Positions 21,470 through 33,666 of a stretch of 64,000 nt of DNA are shown piece by piece. A program made the translations under genes and the position numbers. Each line of letters opens with the position of its first letter. Positions within the stretch are counted from its first letter, which is position 1. The stretch covers positions 186,001-250,000 of the forward strand of contig JAQFWX010000003.1 of assembly GCA_027605045.1 (NCBI GenBank). Reading direction: 5' to 3'. The stretch comes from Phallus indusiatus (taxonomy: Eukaryota; Basidiomycota; Agaricomycetes; Phallales; Phallaceae). The notes under the pieces were generated by a model. That model did no database searches, had not been told where the DNA came from, and was given only the letters and a program-made list of their open reading frames with translations.

Positions 21470-23759
21470 ATGATCGACACCGACGGTCAACAAATCGAAA
21501 ATTTTCTGTTGTCTTTACAGCAAAAATTCTTGAAAGCCACTCTCTCAAATTCATGGTCGTCTTTCAATGGCGAGCTCACCCGCTGTCAGCAATTACAAAG
21601 TCAGGGGAATCTTCACGACGATACCTCAAAAATGTTTGCATCCGCATTGGACAACATTAAAGCAATGAGCGAAGGTTTTACTAGACTGCAAAATGCAGCG
21701 GCTTCATTTTCTACTAATGTTCTCTCCGACTTCGAAACAGAACTGGAGAATATCAATGAAGCTGCTCCCGGTCAGCCTTTAGATGCTTTGCGACCATTGA
21801 AACCATCACTCCAATCCCACCGACACCCCAAGTCATCTCCCATCGCAGCCTCTTCATTAGATACGCTGTCGGGAACGGATATCGAATCTGCGTCGGACCC
21901 CCATCCCCTACCCGAATTCATCGAACATGCCTACAAATATTTCGTCGCAAATATCCACAATCCCTATCCATCTCGTGAAGAAAAACAATTCATTGTCGAC
22001 ATGAGCAGTAGTTCTCGTGTCACACTCACCAGCGTCTCAAATTGGTTTACCAATGCACGCAGACGATGCGGTTGGGCTGAAATCCTCAAGAGCCGATGCA
22101 AAGGAAACCGTGAGGAGATGATAGACATTTCTAAAAGAATTTTCGTCAAAGAAGATCCCAACCGACCAGTCGATTCCCAAATTATCGCCGAGTTTATGGA
22201 GATGAAGAAGAATGTCGAGACTATGTATGAGAAGAAGACACGGACTAGTGCGTGGATAGGGGACTTGGATCAATTGATCAGCGCCATCTCGTCCGAAAAA
22301 CATAGCGAGGGCAAATTAAAAAATCGGCAAGCTAAAAACGCGATCCAGGCCAGTAAGACGCCACGACGGATCCAGCAAGATCGGGAGAGTCAGAGTAGTC
22401 TAAGTCGGACCCCTTCCCTATCCTCGTTTACCTCCTCGGGAAGTACTATTGAGGATGATGATTATACGCACGAATCGACGCTAGTTTTCGATGGTAAACG
22501 CAAAAGCTCGTTTGAGGATCACAATTTATTCCATCTCAGAGGCTCATCTCCAGCTTCCTCTTTATCATCCTTCTCATTTACCTCGGAATTCTCTGATAAA
22601 CGCGTTCCTTCGCTATCATGGTCTGATAGTGGGGATGAAGAACGACCTCGTAAACGACCAAGGTATGTTGACAAAAACACTTTATGCCTATCTAATTTCA
22701 TTACTTAGGTCTAATGCCGTTACCCCCGCCTCATCCTCCCCTATACTTTCCGAAATGTCATTCCCACTGGGCGATTCGTTCAAACTCAGCCCATCTTCCC
22801 CTGCTAGTTCTTTCATACCCGCCCGTGGTCAGAAACGATCATACGACACGAGCTTCGACTTTGATATAACTCCGACAGCCAAACGTATACGTTCTGATTT
22901 CACACAAAATACCGATACCTCTTCTCCTCGGGCTGGATTACCCTCCGATGTCATGCTCTCTTCTGTGTCCACACCGACATCAAATGACCGGCGATCGAGT
23001 TTTTCGGTCGTAGATTTCGATTCTCTACTTACTCTCGGAACTGAAGAGCCCCAACCTGTGGAAATTACACCGCCGGATACTTCAATTCCGCTTGAAGTAG
23101 GCGTTTTTGATTGGTCCAATCCACTCGATTCTTTTGGTTTTGCAGGAGGGCCAACAATGGACGTTGACCTTGCGGCTAACAGTGAGATTGCGTCCACGGA
23201 CTTCTCACAACTATATCATATGTTCGCTGGAGCCGGCGTCGAACCTGAAATGGCAACAGCTTTAACAGATAAGACGGATGTCGATGCTGGCATCGAAAGT
23301 CCTATATCTGATTCTCCACCACTCATAGATCAACTACCCTTCGCATCTGAGCAATCACTGTCATTGTCACTGCAGGACATCCAAGTTGATCTCTCATCCT
23401 TCGACCTGACACGTCTATTCCCAGAAAATGACCCTCAATCTTCACCTTCTGATCCAAGTGGCCTAACGTCTCACCCTGTCTCGGTACAAACGTTCGATAG
23501 ATACCCGGTACAAGCTGTAGCCTCAACGCAAACCCCGGCGAAACATCCCAATGCACCCCTTGCAACTTCAACGTCAGTTCCAGCGACGCCGGAGACGCAA
23601 GGCTTCTTGCCGACTGACTCAAGCGCATCAATCATTGATCTCACTGGCCAAGATTTGACACTCGTTGAGAAAGCCCTACGAAAAGAATATAAACGTCGCG
23701 AGCTAGAAGAAAAGAAAGCTGCGCTTGAGAAAGAGCTAGAAGAATTGGAGAGGGAATAG
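21470..23759 (+). CDS. HD1-class mating-type homeodomain protein (copy b)
   Basis: Exons 21470-22662 and 22709-23759 give 747 aa. The intron sits at the same codon as in HD1a (inside the Arg after KRP). N-terminus MIDTDGQQIENFLLSLQQKF is unlike HD1a but similar in length (about 145 residues before the homeodomain). The TALE homeodomain at about 149-212 (HNPYPSREE, VSNWFTNARRRCGW) and the next about 100 residues are nearly identical to HD1a, apart from a short HD1a-only insert (EALCKVD) before TPRRIQQD. Nuclear-localisation block EERPRKRPR. Acidic Ser/Pro-rich tail with ITPPDTSIPLEVGVFDWSNP, shared with HD1a. Terminal coiled coil VEKALRKEYKRRELEEKKAA. With HD2 it forms the canonical divergent HD pair of a MAT-A locus. 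Confidence 0.93.
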
Positions 23760-24431
23760 AAGGAATCAGCCTTTTCGTTTTTGGTGCGTATCGTTGATTC
23801 TATTGTCGAGCATCAGGCTGATGCTTTACAGTCCCTATCGCTTTCATGTTCTCACTTTGCTATCTACATCGCCTTTAATTGCATTTCAAACAAAATTTCA
23901 TAGGCACCCAACCCGCCTCATAACGATTCGCTAATTTATGAATATTGTTGATTTATCAAATGTTTTCCGCATACACTTTATACCCTCAGCATGTATCATT
24001 ATCTCATTTGTAATGTATGGAAATAATAAGAATGCATACCAAAGTTTACAGTTCATCTTGTCATTTTTTCAGGCTAGTTGACCCATAACTGAGGCGCACG
24101 TGAACAGATAATCCCATGTCGAACGCCCGTCGTCTAACTTTGATGCTATTCGCCTTGAAGAGTAGCTGATTTGATTGTTAAAACAGTCATCGCATGATTA
24201 ATTTCATCGTCTCTTCTTTTTTCTTTTCTTTGGATCATCTGCGTCTGGAATGTTTCAATGGGATGCGAATTGCGTGTCAGTTTGCGAGAAGGTCGACGAA
24301 ATCAAGTAACTGCGCGGATGCCAGTCATTTAAAAGACCAGAAATTCGAATAAAAATACGATGCTAGTCTGAACGCCAAATATTTGCAAACAAATATTTTC
24401 CCAACTCAACTCGCACTCATAGTCGATATCG
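23760..24431. other. Intergenic: HD1b 3' flank and F-box 4 promoter
   Basis: No gene seen. Near 24210-24245 there is a CTTTTCTTTGGATCATCTGC-type motif that recurs upstream of copies 11 and 12 (about 47820 and 61005), so part of the F-box 5' module extends to the edge of the HD locus. Confidence 0.5.
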
Positions 24432-25998
24432 ATGACCACCGTAGCAATACCTGCGGATGTCCTCCTTCACATCATCGAATTTGTCGACCATCCGAAGGAT
24501 CTATTATCGCTTGCATTAACAGCTCGCGCCTTACATGCGATCATCATTCCTCGACACATTGACTACCGTCGTATTTCTTGCGCAGTCTCATCTGAACATG
24601 TCTGGAAACATCTTCTGGACACTCCCTACGACGCCTGCTCTCGTATCAGATACTTGAACGTCTTAAATTTTCATGGTCGGACACAAATTCCACGATCGGG
24701 CATACCCGAAGAACCCAAGTCGGACTCAAGACCGTCACCATCGTCTTCCGATTCGGGCGACTATTGTCCGAATGGTGTTTCTGATACCTTCATTCATGCC
24801 CTTTCTGAAATGGTCAACCTGAAAGTTCTTAAATTCCAAACAAGAAATCAAAGCGGCGAATTCTTTTGCCTTATATCCGAAGCTATAGGGAAAGCGAATT
24901 GTAGTTTGGAAGAATTAGAAGTGCACTTTGGATTGTCAAACATGGCCATCGAGTACCAATTTATGAAGGACAGAGTCTTGAAAGATTCAAAAATGTCCTC
25001 CGTAAGCTATTATCGATTGCTCATGAGTAAATGTTTTATTAATCTTGTGGTTCAGTTATTTTGTGACTACTTACCCTCGCTTCGTAAATATACCATTAAC
25101 GGGCGTTGGTGCTATAGCGTCCTCTGTTTGCAAATGCTTGTGAACACGCCTAATCTAACCCACATGAACATATCTATGAGATTCTCTCATGAATTCCTTT
25201 CAGGCTACTGGCCAAATCTTCAACATCTAGGGTTCTATACTTACATGCGCTATCCCGCAAGGGAAGACTACCCACTTTGTTTGCAGAAATTTCTCTGCCG
25301 TCACTCAAAACTTGTTACATTATCAACTAGCGATATTTTACATCCTGGGTGGACCATCGAATCCGATGATTTTCTACCGAATCTCAAATCTTTATACATC
25401 CACTTACAGCTGCGTCCATGTACCATTACGACTAATATCGCTGCACGTCTCGTGCACCTGAGAATGAAAGATGGATTGTATCGGTACCTAACAGAACATG
25501 GAATCATCCTTTCTAATCTGAAAACTTGTTTATTTTGGCTTGTTAATCCCAAGGAATCGACTCAACGTCTTATTGACATGGCTCCCAATATAAAATATCT
25601 CTGCATAACTTTTGGACCCATTTATTATGTTCGAAACCCCCGGCCGCTGACCGCTAATGAGGTATGTCATCAAGGCTCAGAGACCCATTTCAGTTATTAC
25701 GTTTGAGAATTGTACTAATGAATCCAATTAGATTATGGAACGTGTCCCTTTTTTCGCTGGTTTCAAGAATCTACGTGTTTTTATAGGACCTTTTGATGAC
25801 ATGTCTGTAGATAATCATTTTCCTTTCGTAACTTTATACGACTTCCCCAAGCTTCTGTATACCAGAGTAGGATTCAAAGATGGCGGCATCAAAAGTTTCC
25901 GTTTGTACCAGGATGAAATCGCTAAGGCGATGAGGCATGAGGAGGTGATTTGTGACGAATGTGATTTTCACTCTTGGGACGACCTTTATACTATGTAG
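24432..25998 (+). CDS. F-box protein, array copy 4
   Basis: Exons 24432-25001, 25056-25661 and 25732-25998; 480 aa. The F-box is ADVLLHIIEFVDHPKDLLSL with HAIIIPRHIDYRRI at about 7-45. Intron 1 (GTAAGC..TTCAG) is 54 nt and stop-free, so retaining it would also keep an open frame; the splice pattern of the sister genes supports removal. Exon 2: MLVNTPNLTHMNISM, LSGYWPNLQHLGFY, ITTNIAARLVHLRM. Exon 3: NLRVFIGPFDDMSVDNHF and the ending SWDDLYTM. First of the plus-strand series right of the HD genes. Confidence 0.85.
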
Positions 25999-26947
25999 CC
26001 ATGAATATGGTGCCGGTTGCTTATATTGATTCATTACCTCAGACATTGGATCCGATTCAGATTGACTCACCATCAGAGTGGCTCTTTTTAATTAAGGGAA
26101 GCCTCAGCTTGACTAGTTCGGATGGTACATAAACAGTAGCCGTCAATGCGAATAGTTGTTCGGAATTGTTGGTGGACATTCTCTTTTTTTTCGATTTTGA
26201 GCAGCTGTCAGAGGACTTGTCATTACCCGATTTGATTGCTGTTTATGCATGCTATCATGATGGTTTCTCGTCCATTGTTGAGTATATATTCCTCATGTAT
26301 CTTTGTATCTTATATAATGCAACTGAAAGCGAGGATATATCAGTCAGGTCTTGACATTAATATCAAGATATTCAGAGGTGCGCCAGTAATAATAACTTGA
26401 AGCAAGCCAAGTGCAGATACCATTAGACGCCCAATGTAACGTATTCAAGAGACTGAAGATATTTCGAAAGTCTTAGATCTCACGTTGTTCGTTATTTAAA
26501 ACTTCGGAAAAACCTCGTCACGCGCTCCATGCTTAGTTTAGGTTTATGTTTTACCAGAGGCGTCCTGTAAGCAACCAAGCTATTGAACTAAAAAAACGAT
26601 TTCTACCGGAGAGCTGATGCTATAGTCGTTGACGTTGATCATCCGCGACTGGGTTCAGTCGATCTTCACTCCTCTTTTCACTTTCCTTTGAGTCATTCAC
26701 GACTTGAGGAGCCCCATTCAACCGTGCGGGATCGCGGTAGGTTGCAGAACCGTCATTTACGATAACGCCGTCAATCATACGGGCTGATTACGAGGATAAA
26801 GACGTGCCAAATATACGCAAACGAACAAATCGATGCTTTTCTACCATGTCCGCGGAAGTCCACGGTCGTCCACGGTCGTCCGAGTCCCAACTTGCACTCA
26901 GTCTTCGCGTTTTTTGACGTGTCACGGCCACAGCTCCCTACTAGAAG
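25999..26947. other. Intergenic between F-box copies 4 and 5
   Basis: Apparently duplicated flank sequence. The stretch around 26630-26770 (CATCCGCGACTGGGTTCAG, then CTCCTCTTTTCACTTTCC) matches the 5' flank of copy 12 near 60965-61010. No additional gene supported. Confidence 0.45.
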
Positions 26948-28516
26948 ATGACGAAAGTACCTATAGATGTCCTTCTCCGTGTCATAGAGTTTATCGACCA
27001 TCCCAAGGATCTATTATCTCTCGCACTAACCGCTCGCGCCTTACATGCCCTCATCGTTCCTCGACACATTGACTATCGTCGTATTTCTTGCACAGTATTT
27101 TCCGGGCGCGTCTGGCAACATCTCTTGAGCACCCCCTACGATGCCTGCTCTTGCATCAGATATCTGGACATCCTAAAAGATCATGGCCGGACAAAAATTC
27201 CACGTTGCAAATCGGATTCTGGATCGTCGTCATCTTCAAGCAATTATCATTCGAATGATACCTCCGGTACCTTCGTTGAAGCCCTTTCTAAAATGGTCAA
27301 TTTGAAAGTCCTCCGATTCGACGCGAGTCTAAGCAAAGAGATTTTTGGGCTCATCTCTGAGGCGATTGGGAAAGCGGGTTGCGATTTGGAAGAATTAGAA
27401 GTGCACTTTGGAATGTCAAATACAGGTATTGGGGAAGACTTTAGAAGAAACAAAGTCTCGAGAGATCTGAACAGATTTTCGGTAAGCTGACCTTCCTGTA
27501 AACGGTCAACATCTTTATTTATCTCGCAATTCAGTTATTTTACGACTATCTGCCCTCCCTTCGAAAATATACTATCAAAAACCCGTTTCGAAGTGATAGC
27601 GGCGTTCTTTGGCAAATGCTTCTTAATGCGCCTAACCTGACCTACATAAATCTAACTTCTGGGCTCTCCGTTGGACGTACTCAAGGACTCTCCTATGCAT
27701 TTCTTTTGGGCTATTGGCCAAATCTTCAGCATTTCGTATTTTCTGGCCACATGAACTGTCCTATGAAAGAAGACTATCTAGCCTGCTTGCAGACATTTCT
27801 CTCCCGCCACTCCAAACTTGTGACTTTATCAACTAACAACATGCTGTCCCCTGGTTGGGCCATTGAATCTAATGATTTCCTCCCGAGTCTCGAATCTTTT
27901 TATATCGATTTGGACTTGCATCCGCCTACCCTTACAACTGGTGTCGCCGCGCGCCTCGTGCACGTGAAAATGACTATTCAATTGTATAAGTGCCTAACGA
28001 AAAGTGGAAGTAGCCTTCCTAATCTGAAAACTTGCGTGTTTGGAACTGCCAATTTCAAAGACACAAAGTCGATTCAAACTCTCGTTGAAATGGCACCCAA
28101 TATTCAAAAGCTCTATATAACGTTGAGCCTCTTGAATTGGAGCGGTTTGACAGACCGACGGTCAATCATTTACGGGGTACGTTGCTACGGAACCCCTATC
28201 AGTTGTTGGATTGAAGAGCTGTGTTAATGCTTCATATCAGGTCATGGAGCGTGTCCTTTTTCTCGTTGGCTTCAAGGATCTACGCGTCCTTGTAGGACCT
28301 TTTGATGGTATATCAATAGATAGCCATCTTCCTTTCAAAGCTCTGTACGATTTTCCCAAGCTCTCGCACATCAGAATGAGACTTGAAAACGACCGCTTGT
28401 TAAAAACGTTCCGTCTGGAGCGGGATGATGTTGCTAAGGTGATGAGACATAAACACGAGGAGGTTATTCCTGATCCAGGCGAACCTTCCTGTTGGAATGA
28501 CCTGTATTGTCTATAG
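26948..28516 (+). CDS. F-box protein, array copy 5
   Basis: Exons 26948-27481, 27535-28176 and 28241-28516; 483 aa. F-box PIDVLLRVIEFIDHPKDLLS with HALIVPRHIDYRRI. Exon 1 ends in the common RFS|GTAAGC junction. Exon 2 is one of the longer ones of the family because of an insert after APNLTYINLTSGLS (VGRTQGLSYAFLLGYWPNLQ). Exon 3 gives KDLRVLVGPFDGISIDSHL and SCWNDLYCL. All frames are intact. Confidence 0.85.
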
Positions 28517-29368
28517 ACACGATCGGTAAGTTGGTTGCATTTTACCTCCTCCATGTCTAAACATGGACGCTAAATTATGATAAACAAATTGGAAAGACTG
28601 GTATTACGGTCCAAAGCGCATCTCGATTCAACCAGTTCGAAGGATACATGAATTCTAACAACTTGACAACCCATAGCTGTCGACGCACGTAGTTAGTAGC
28701 TCGGACCTACAGGCTTGTTACCCAAATGGAGTAGGCGTGTTTGTCCACCATGGGATAAATCTGGGGGTATAGAATATGCACTAGATTCCATGTGCACCAT
28801 TGATTATCACCGTATGTTTCAATGCCTGAACAGGGTCTGTATGTTGTTGATAATTAGAATATTTATCTTACGTCTCCAAACTGTACATGTAAAATTATCG
28901 GCAACTTGAAATTGTTCGGCGAAGAAAGAACTGGTTTGAAAGACTTGCGTTACTTAAAGCGGGATTCTGAAATGTCTTTCGAATTTTCAGACTGTGCGTT
29001 CGGACATTCGTTAAATCATCATGGAACAAAAGTTTTAAAACGTCATTGAAAAAGAGAGATATATAATATTACGGATCGTTTTTTCGTTACGAGGATTGCT
29101 CGTAAATGCGGGAGGAAACTTGAACATCAATTTTGGGCGGAGGGTTCCCTGCACCAAGCAGGGTTCTGCTGTACCATCCGGATGCTAATTTCTGGAGATG
29201 AAATTGAGTTTTGAAAATGATATAAGGAGTTTTAAATCGATAGATCAGCCGGTATAGGGGTCTATTGGTTGAGTACAGGGAATACCCGCTTCATGCGGCG
29301 CTAGATTGTCGCAGATCTACATCCTGCTACATCTAGTCGTTTGTTTACACTGCACAACGTCGTGGAGA
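28517..29368. other. Intergenic between F-box copies 5 and 6
   Basis: It begins with the conserved post-stop sequence GGTAAGTTGGTTG, a variant of which also follows copies 9-12. No gene seen. Confidence 0.45.
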
Positions 29369-30937
29369 ATGACCACGATCCCTATAGACATCCTTGCTCA
29401 CATCGTTGAGTTTATTGATCATCCCAAGGATCTATTGTCTCTCGCATTAACAGCTCGCGCCCTACATGCCATCATCATTCCTCGACACATTGACTATCGT
29501 CGTATTTCTTGCGCAGCAGCTTCTGAACACATCTGGAAGCACCTCCTGGACACTCCTTACGACGCTTGCTCCCGTATCAGATATCTAAACATCCTAAGAT
29601 CACATGGCCCGACGCAAGTTCCACGGATGTGCAGGTCTAAGCTGAATTCAGGACTCCCGCCATTATTTTGGAGGTCAGACAATGATCTTCTGAACGATAT
29701 ATCTGATATTCTCATTCAAGCCCTATCCAAAATGGCTAATTTGAAGGTCCTCAGGTTTGAAACATCGAGTCAAAACGATAATGTTATGTGTCTTATTTCT
29801 GAAGCAATCGGAGAGTCAGGCTGTAGCTTGGAGGAGTTAGAAGTGCATTTTGGACTTTCAAACACAACCATTAAGGAGCACTTTAAGAAAGACAAACTCT
29901 CGAGAAATTTGGAGAAGTTCTCGGTAAGCTAACATCAATATGTAACGGGCAAGCACTTTATCACTTTTGTAATTCAGTTATTTTATGATCACCTGCCCTC
30001 CCTTCGGAAATATGTTACCAGAAACGGATATCAATTTGACGGCAGTGTCGTTTTGCAAATGTTTCCGAACGCGCCTAATCTCACCCACATGAACGTGGCT
30101 TGGGGTCTCTCCCCCGCATTCCTTTCAGGATACTGGCCAAATCTTCAACATCTCCAACTTAGTTCCGTAGACGTTCCTACGGAGAAAGGTTATCCATCCT
30201 CTTTACGGATATTTTTCTCCCGCCATTCAAAACTCATCACTTTATCAACCGCGAACATTCTGCTCCCTGGCTGGGCGATTGAATCCGATGATTTCCTTCC
30301 AGATCTCAAATCTCTCTACGTCGAATCAGATTTACATCCACCTGCCATTACAAATAATATCGGCGCACGCCTCACGCATCTGACAATGAATACCGCCATG
30401 TACAGGTGCCTATTAGAATGTGGAATCATTCTATCTAGTCTAGAAAGTTGTGCATTTTGCAAGGCCAGCATCAAGGTGCCGATTCAAGGTCTAGTTGATA
30501 TGGCTCCCAATATTCAAAAGCTCTACATAACGTTTGAACCCAATTATTGTCTAGACGCACCGGTGAACTTGAATGAGGTATGTCGTCGCAGCGCATTTGA
30601 GAGCTGTATTAATGTATTTGATCAGATTATAAAGCGTGTCCGGCTCTTCGCCGGCTTCAAGAATCTACGTATTCTCTTAGGAATTTTTGACTACATATCT
30701 GTGGATGGGAATCTCCTTTTTGAAGCTTTGTACGATTTCCCGAAGCTTTTATACACCAGAATAAGACTCAAAAACGACAATCTCAAGACATTCCGTCTTG
30801 AGCGGGATGATGTCGCCAAAGTGATGAGATATGAGTACGAGGAGGTTGTACCCAGCGAATGTCATTTCGCTCGGGGCAATCAATTTTCAATTTATAGGCA
30901 TGGGAGTGAGTTAGTCATATTGCTTCGTTTCCTATGA
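29369..30937 (+). CDS. F-box protein, array copy 6
   Basis: Exons 29369-29923, 29978-30577 and 30626-30937; 488 aa. The start at 29369 (MTTIPIDILAHIVEFIDHPK) aligns with the other copies; the open frame upstream lacks an ATG. Exon 2: MFPNAPNLTHMNVAWG, LSGYWPNLQHLQLSS, ITNNIGARLTHLTM. Exon 3: KNLRILLGIFDYISVDGNLL. The C-terminus has lost the family stop: a small indel near 30870-30890 shifts frame so that it reads through into NQFSIYRHGSELVILLRFL, which is normally 3' UTR. Probably functional with an altered tail, or early decay. Confidence 0.78.
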
Positions 30938-32094
30938 GTAGAACTATCGACTGCTAACAGATAGGGAAGATTGGCACTTGTCACGAGGGATGATAGCTCG
31001 ATCAAGCCAAAGATACGTATAACTATTATCAGTTGTCAAATGCTAGGATACGATGCGGGCAATAACTGGACCATTGGCGTTTAAACTTTCGACGTACATT
31101 CTCTGCTGATCTTCAAGTTCTTCCGTATTGATTTCGGCCGTTCGTCCAAATGACTTGCTGACCGGCCGGTTTGTTCGGTGTTACTGTTACTATTACTCGT
31201 GCCTAACTGTATCCCGCAAGTCATGGATTCATGATTTCAAACGATTTGATCTAACTTCTGTCAATTCTTCAAGTTCTGATTTCATTCGTGCAGCTCGCAG
31301 CCTTCGTCATGTGATCGTTCTTACTTATCGCTGATTATATTCTTCACGTGTCTGTGTATGTTATGCCGTACAAGTTTTCTCAGAATTCAAACCAACGTGA
31401 GCATATCTCGGCTCGGCCATTATACTAGTGGAAACTAATCAAAACGACGTGTCGTCGCACTAGCCAGGTGATCGCAGAGACGGCATCCGAGAAGAGGCAG
31501 AGAACACTTTACAAGTAGACCTAACGCGAACATTTTTCGCATTTCCCTTTGGCCCCAGTGTGTTCTGGTTGTCCAGCACAATCAATAATCCCGCTGCAAG
31601 GCCTTTGATGTCACATGTAACGACACTCAGGCTGATCTCAGGCTCTTCTTGTCCGTACCCATCCCACATCTCAATAACATCAATGTCTCGCGATCGAGTG
31701 AAAAACTAAAATTCCTAAGAATGTCCATGAAAGATTACAAGCGGATGCAGCTAACGCTTATGATATATATGTCTCCAAACATGAAGCAAAATTTGAAGAA
31801 GAAAAGAAAATCGGAAAAGGCGTGGAGCGGAATTTAAGATATTCTAGTAGGAGCTAATTCGTTAAATACATCTAGTTTATGCCAAATTTTGAAGCAAATC
31901 TTTTTTTTGCTGTCGCGAATGACCTATGTAAGTTGCAGCGACTCCTGGGCCTGATTCGCGGCGCTGTTACTCGTGTGAGTTGATTGTGACCTTGATCAAA
32001 ATTATGCAATTTTGAACCCCAAATGAACGCTTCTCTACTACGTGGAGTTTCAAGCCATCTCGCACGCTCTGACGGCTAATCCTCATACTAAAGG
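30938..32094. other. Intergenic between F-box copies 6 and 7
   Basis: The segment at about 31460-31530 (GAGAAGAGGCAGAGAACACT followed by TTACAAGTAGACC) is related to segments after copies 10 and 11 (about 47020-47070 and 56095-56130), so it is duplicated 3' flank. The open frames of 60-69 codons have no support. Confidence 0.45.
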
Positions 32095-33666
32095 ATGATC
32101 ACGATCCCTATAGACGTCCTTATCCACATCATCGATTTTATCGATCATCCCGCGGACTTATTGTCTTTTGCTTTGACAGCTCGGACTTTCCATACCATTA
32201 TCATTCCTCAACACATTGATTATCGTCGCATTTCTTATTCTGGGTCTTTAAAACGCGTTTGGAAACATCTCTTGGACACTCCCTATGATGCCTGCTCTCG
32301 TATTAGATATCTGAACATCCTATCAGTTAAAGACCGGATTCGAATAGAAGTGCCACGGGTGTGTCGGATCGGGCACGGGTCGGATTCCCTGGCACGGACT
32401 CTATATATTGACGAACTCCTCATTCAAGCTCTTTCTAGAATGGTCAACTTGAAAGTCTTCAAAGTTCGAACCGTTAGTAAAAACGACGAAGAATTTTTCC
32501 GTATTTCAGAGGCGGTTAAAATAGCAGGTTGTGATTTGGAAGAGTTAGGAGTGTCCATGAAATGGGTAAACAGGACCATGGAGAAGTGCTTCCGAAAGGA
32601 AGTCAAAGTCTCGAAAGAATCGAAAGAATCGAAGAGGTTCTCGGTAAGCTTTCATTTAATTGCTAATGAGTAATTGTCTTTTTACTTTGTGTTCAGTTGC
32701 TTTATGACTATCAGCCCTCCCTTCGAAAATATCTCCTCAGAAGCGGGTATGGATGTACTAGTGGCAGCCCCTTTTGCAAATGCTTTTGAATGCGCCTAAC
32801 CTTACCCATATGAACGTGGCTATGACTTTCTTTCGCACGTTTCTTTCAGGGTACTGGCCAAACCTTCAACACCTTAAATTTCGTTTCTACGTACCGGGTC
32901 CAACAGATGAAGACTACATACCTCGTTTACAAACATTTCTTTACCGCCACTCCAAACTCATCACTCTCTCATCCACCAACGTTCTGCTTCCTGGTTGGGC
33001 CGTTGAATCTGACGATCTTCTTCCGAATCTCAAGTCTTTCTCCATCACCCTCGACTATTCTCGGGCAACCATTACAACTAATATCGCCGCGCGTCTCGTG
33101 CATTTGAGAATGAATACCTTATTCAACTACTTGACGGAACGTGGGATTATCCTATCTAATCTTGAAACTTGTGTGCTTCCCTATCCTATGCCCAATGAAT
33201 CGATTGAAGATCTTGTTGGTATGATTCCCAATGTTCAGAAGCTCTTTATAACATTTGGAACAATCCGGTTCGACCCTAACTTGGAGTTCACCCCTGACAT
33301 GGTATGCCACCGCAGCTGGGAAAATTCATCTCAGTTGTTGCATTTGAAAGTCATACTGATCTATCATATCAGGCTACGGACTGTGTCTCCTTACTCTCTA
33401 GTCTCAAGAAGCTACGTGTGCTTATAGGACCTTTCGATAAGATATACGTGGATAGCCTTCCCCCCAGACTGCTCAAAGTTTTTTATGAATTCCCTAGCCT
33501 TCAGTACACCAGGATGCCAATTAAACTTGGATCGGGTCGCAAAGCTTTTCGTCTGGAACGGGATGATATCACCAAGATGATGAGATTACAACGCGAGGAG
33601 GTTGTTTTTGGAGAGTGTGATCTTTTGGCTTGGGACGGCATTTATAATCTGGAATGGACTATATAA
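32095..33666 (+). pseudogene. F-box protein, array copy 7, with frameshift in exon 2
   Basis: Exon 1 32095-32643 (F-box PIDVLIHIIDFIDHPADLLS), exon 2 from 32697 to 33301, exon 3 33373-33666. Exon 2 begins in frame (LLYDYQPSLRKYLLRSGYG), but the main body (LLNAPNLTHMNVAMTFF, LSGYWPNLQHLKF) is in another frame. The shift falls between about 32750 and 32775, in a stretch that varies among paralogues, and no plausible short intron repairs it. Exon 3 is intact (KKLRVLIGPFDKIYVDS, ending YNLEWTI). A sequencing or assembly error is the alternative; otherwise the product ends soon after residue 200. Confidence 0.65.
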
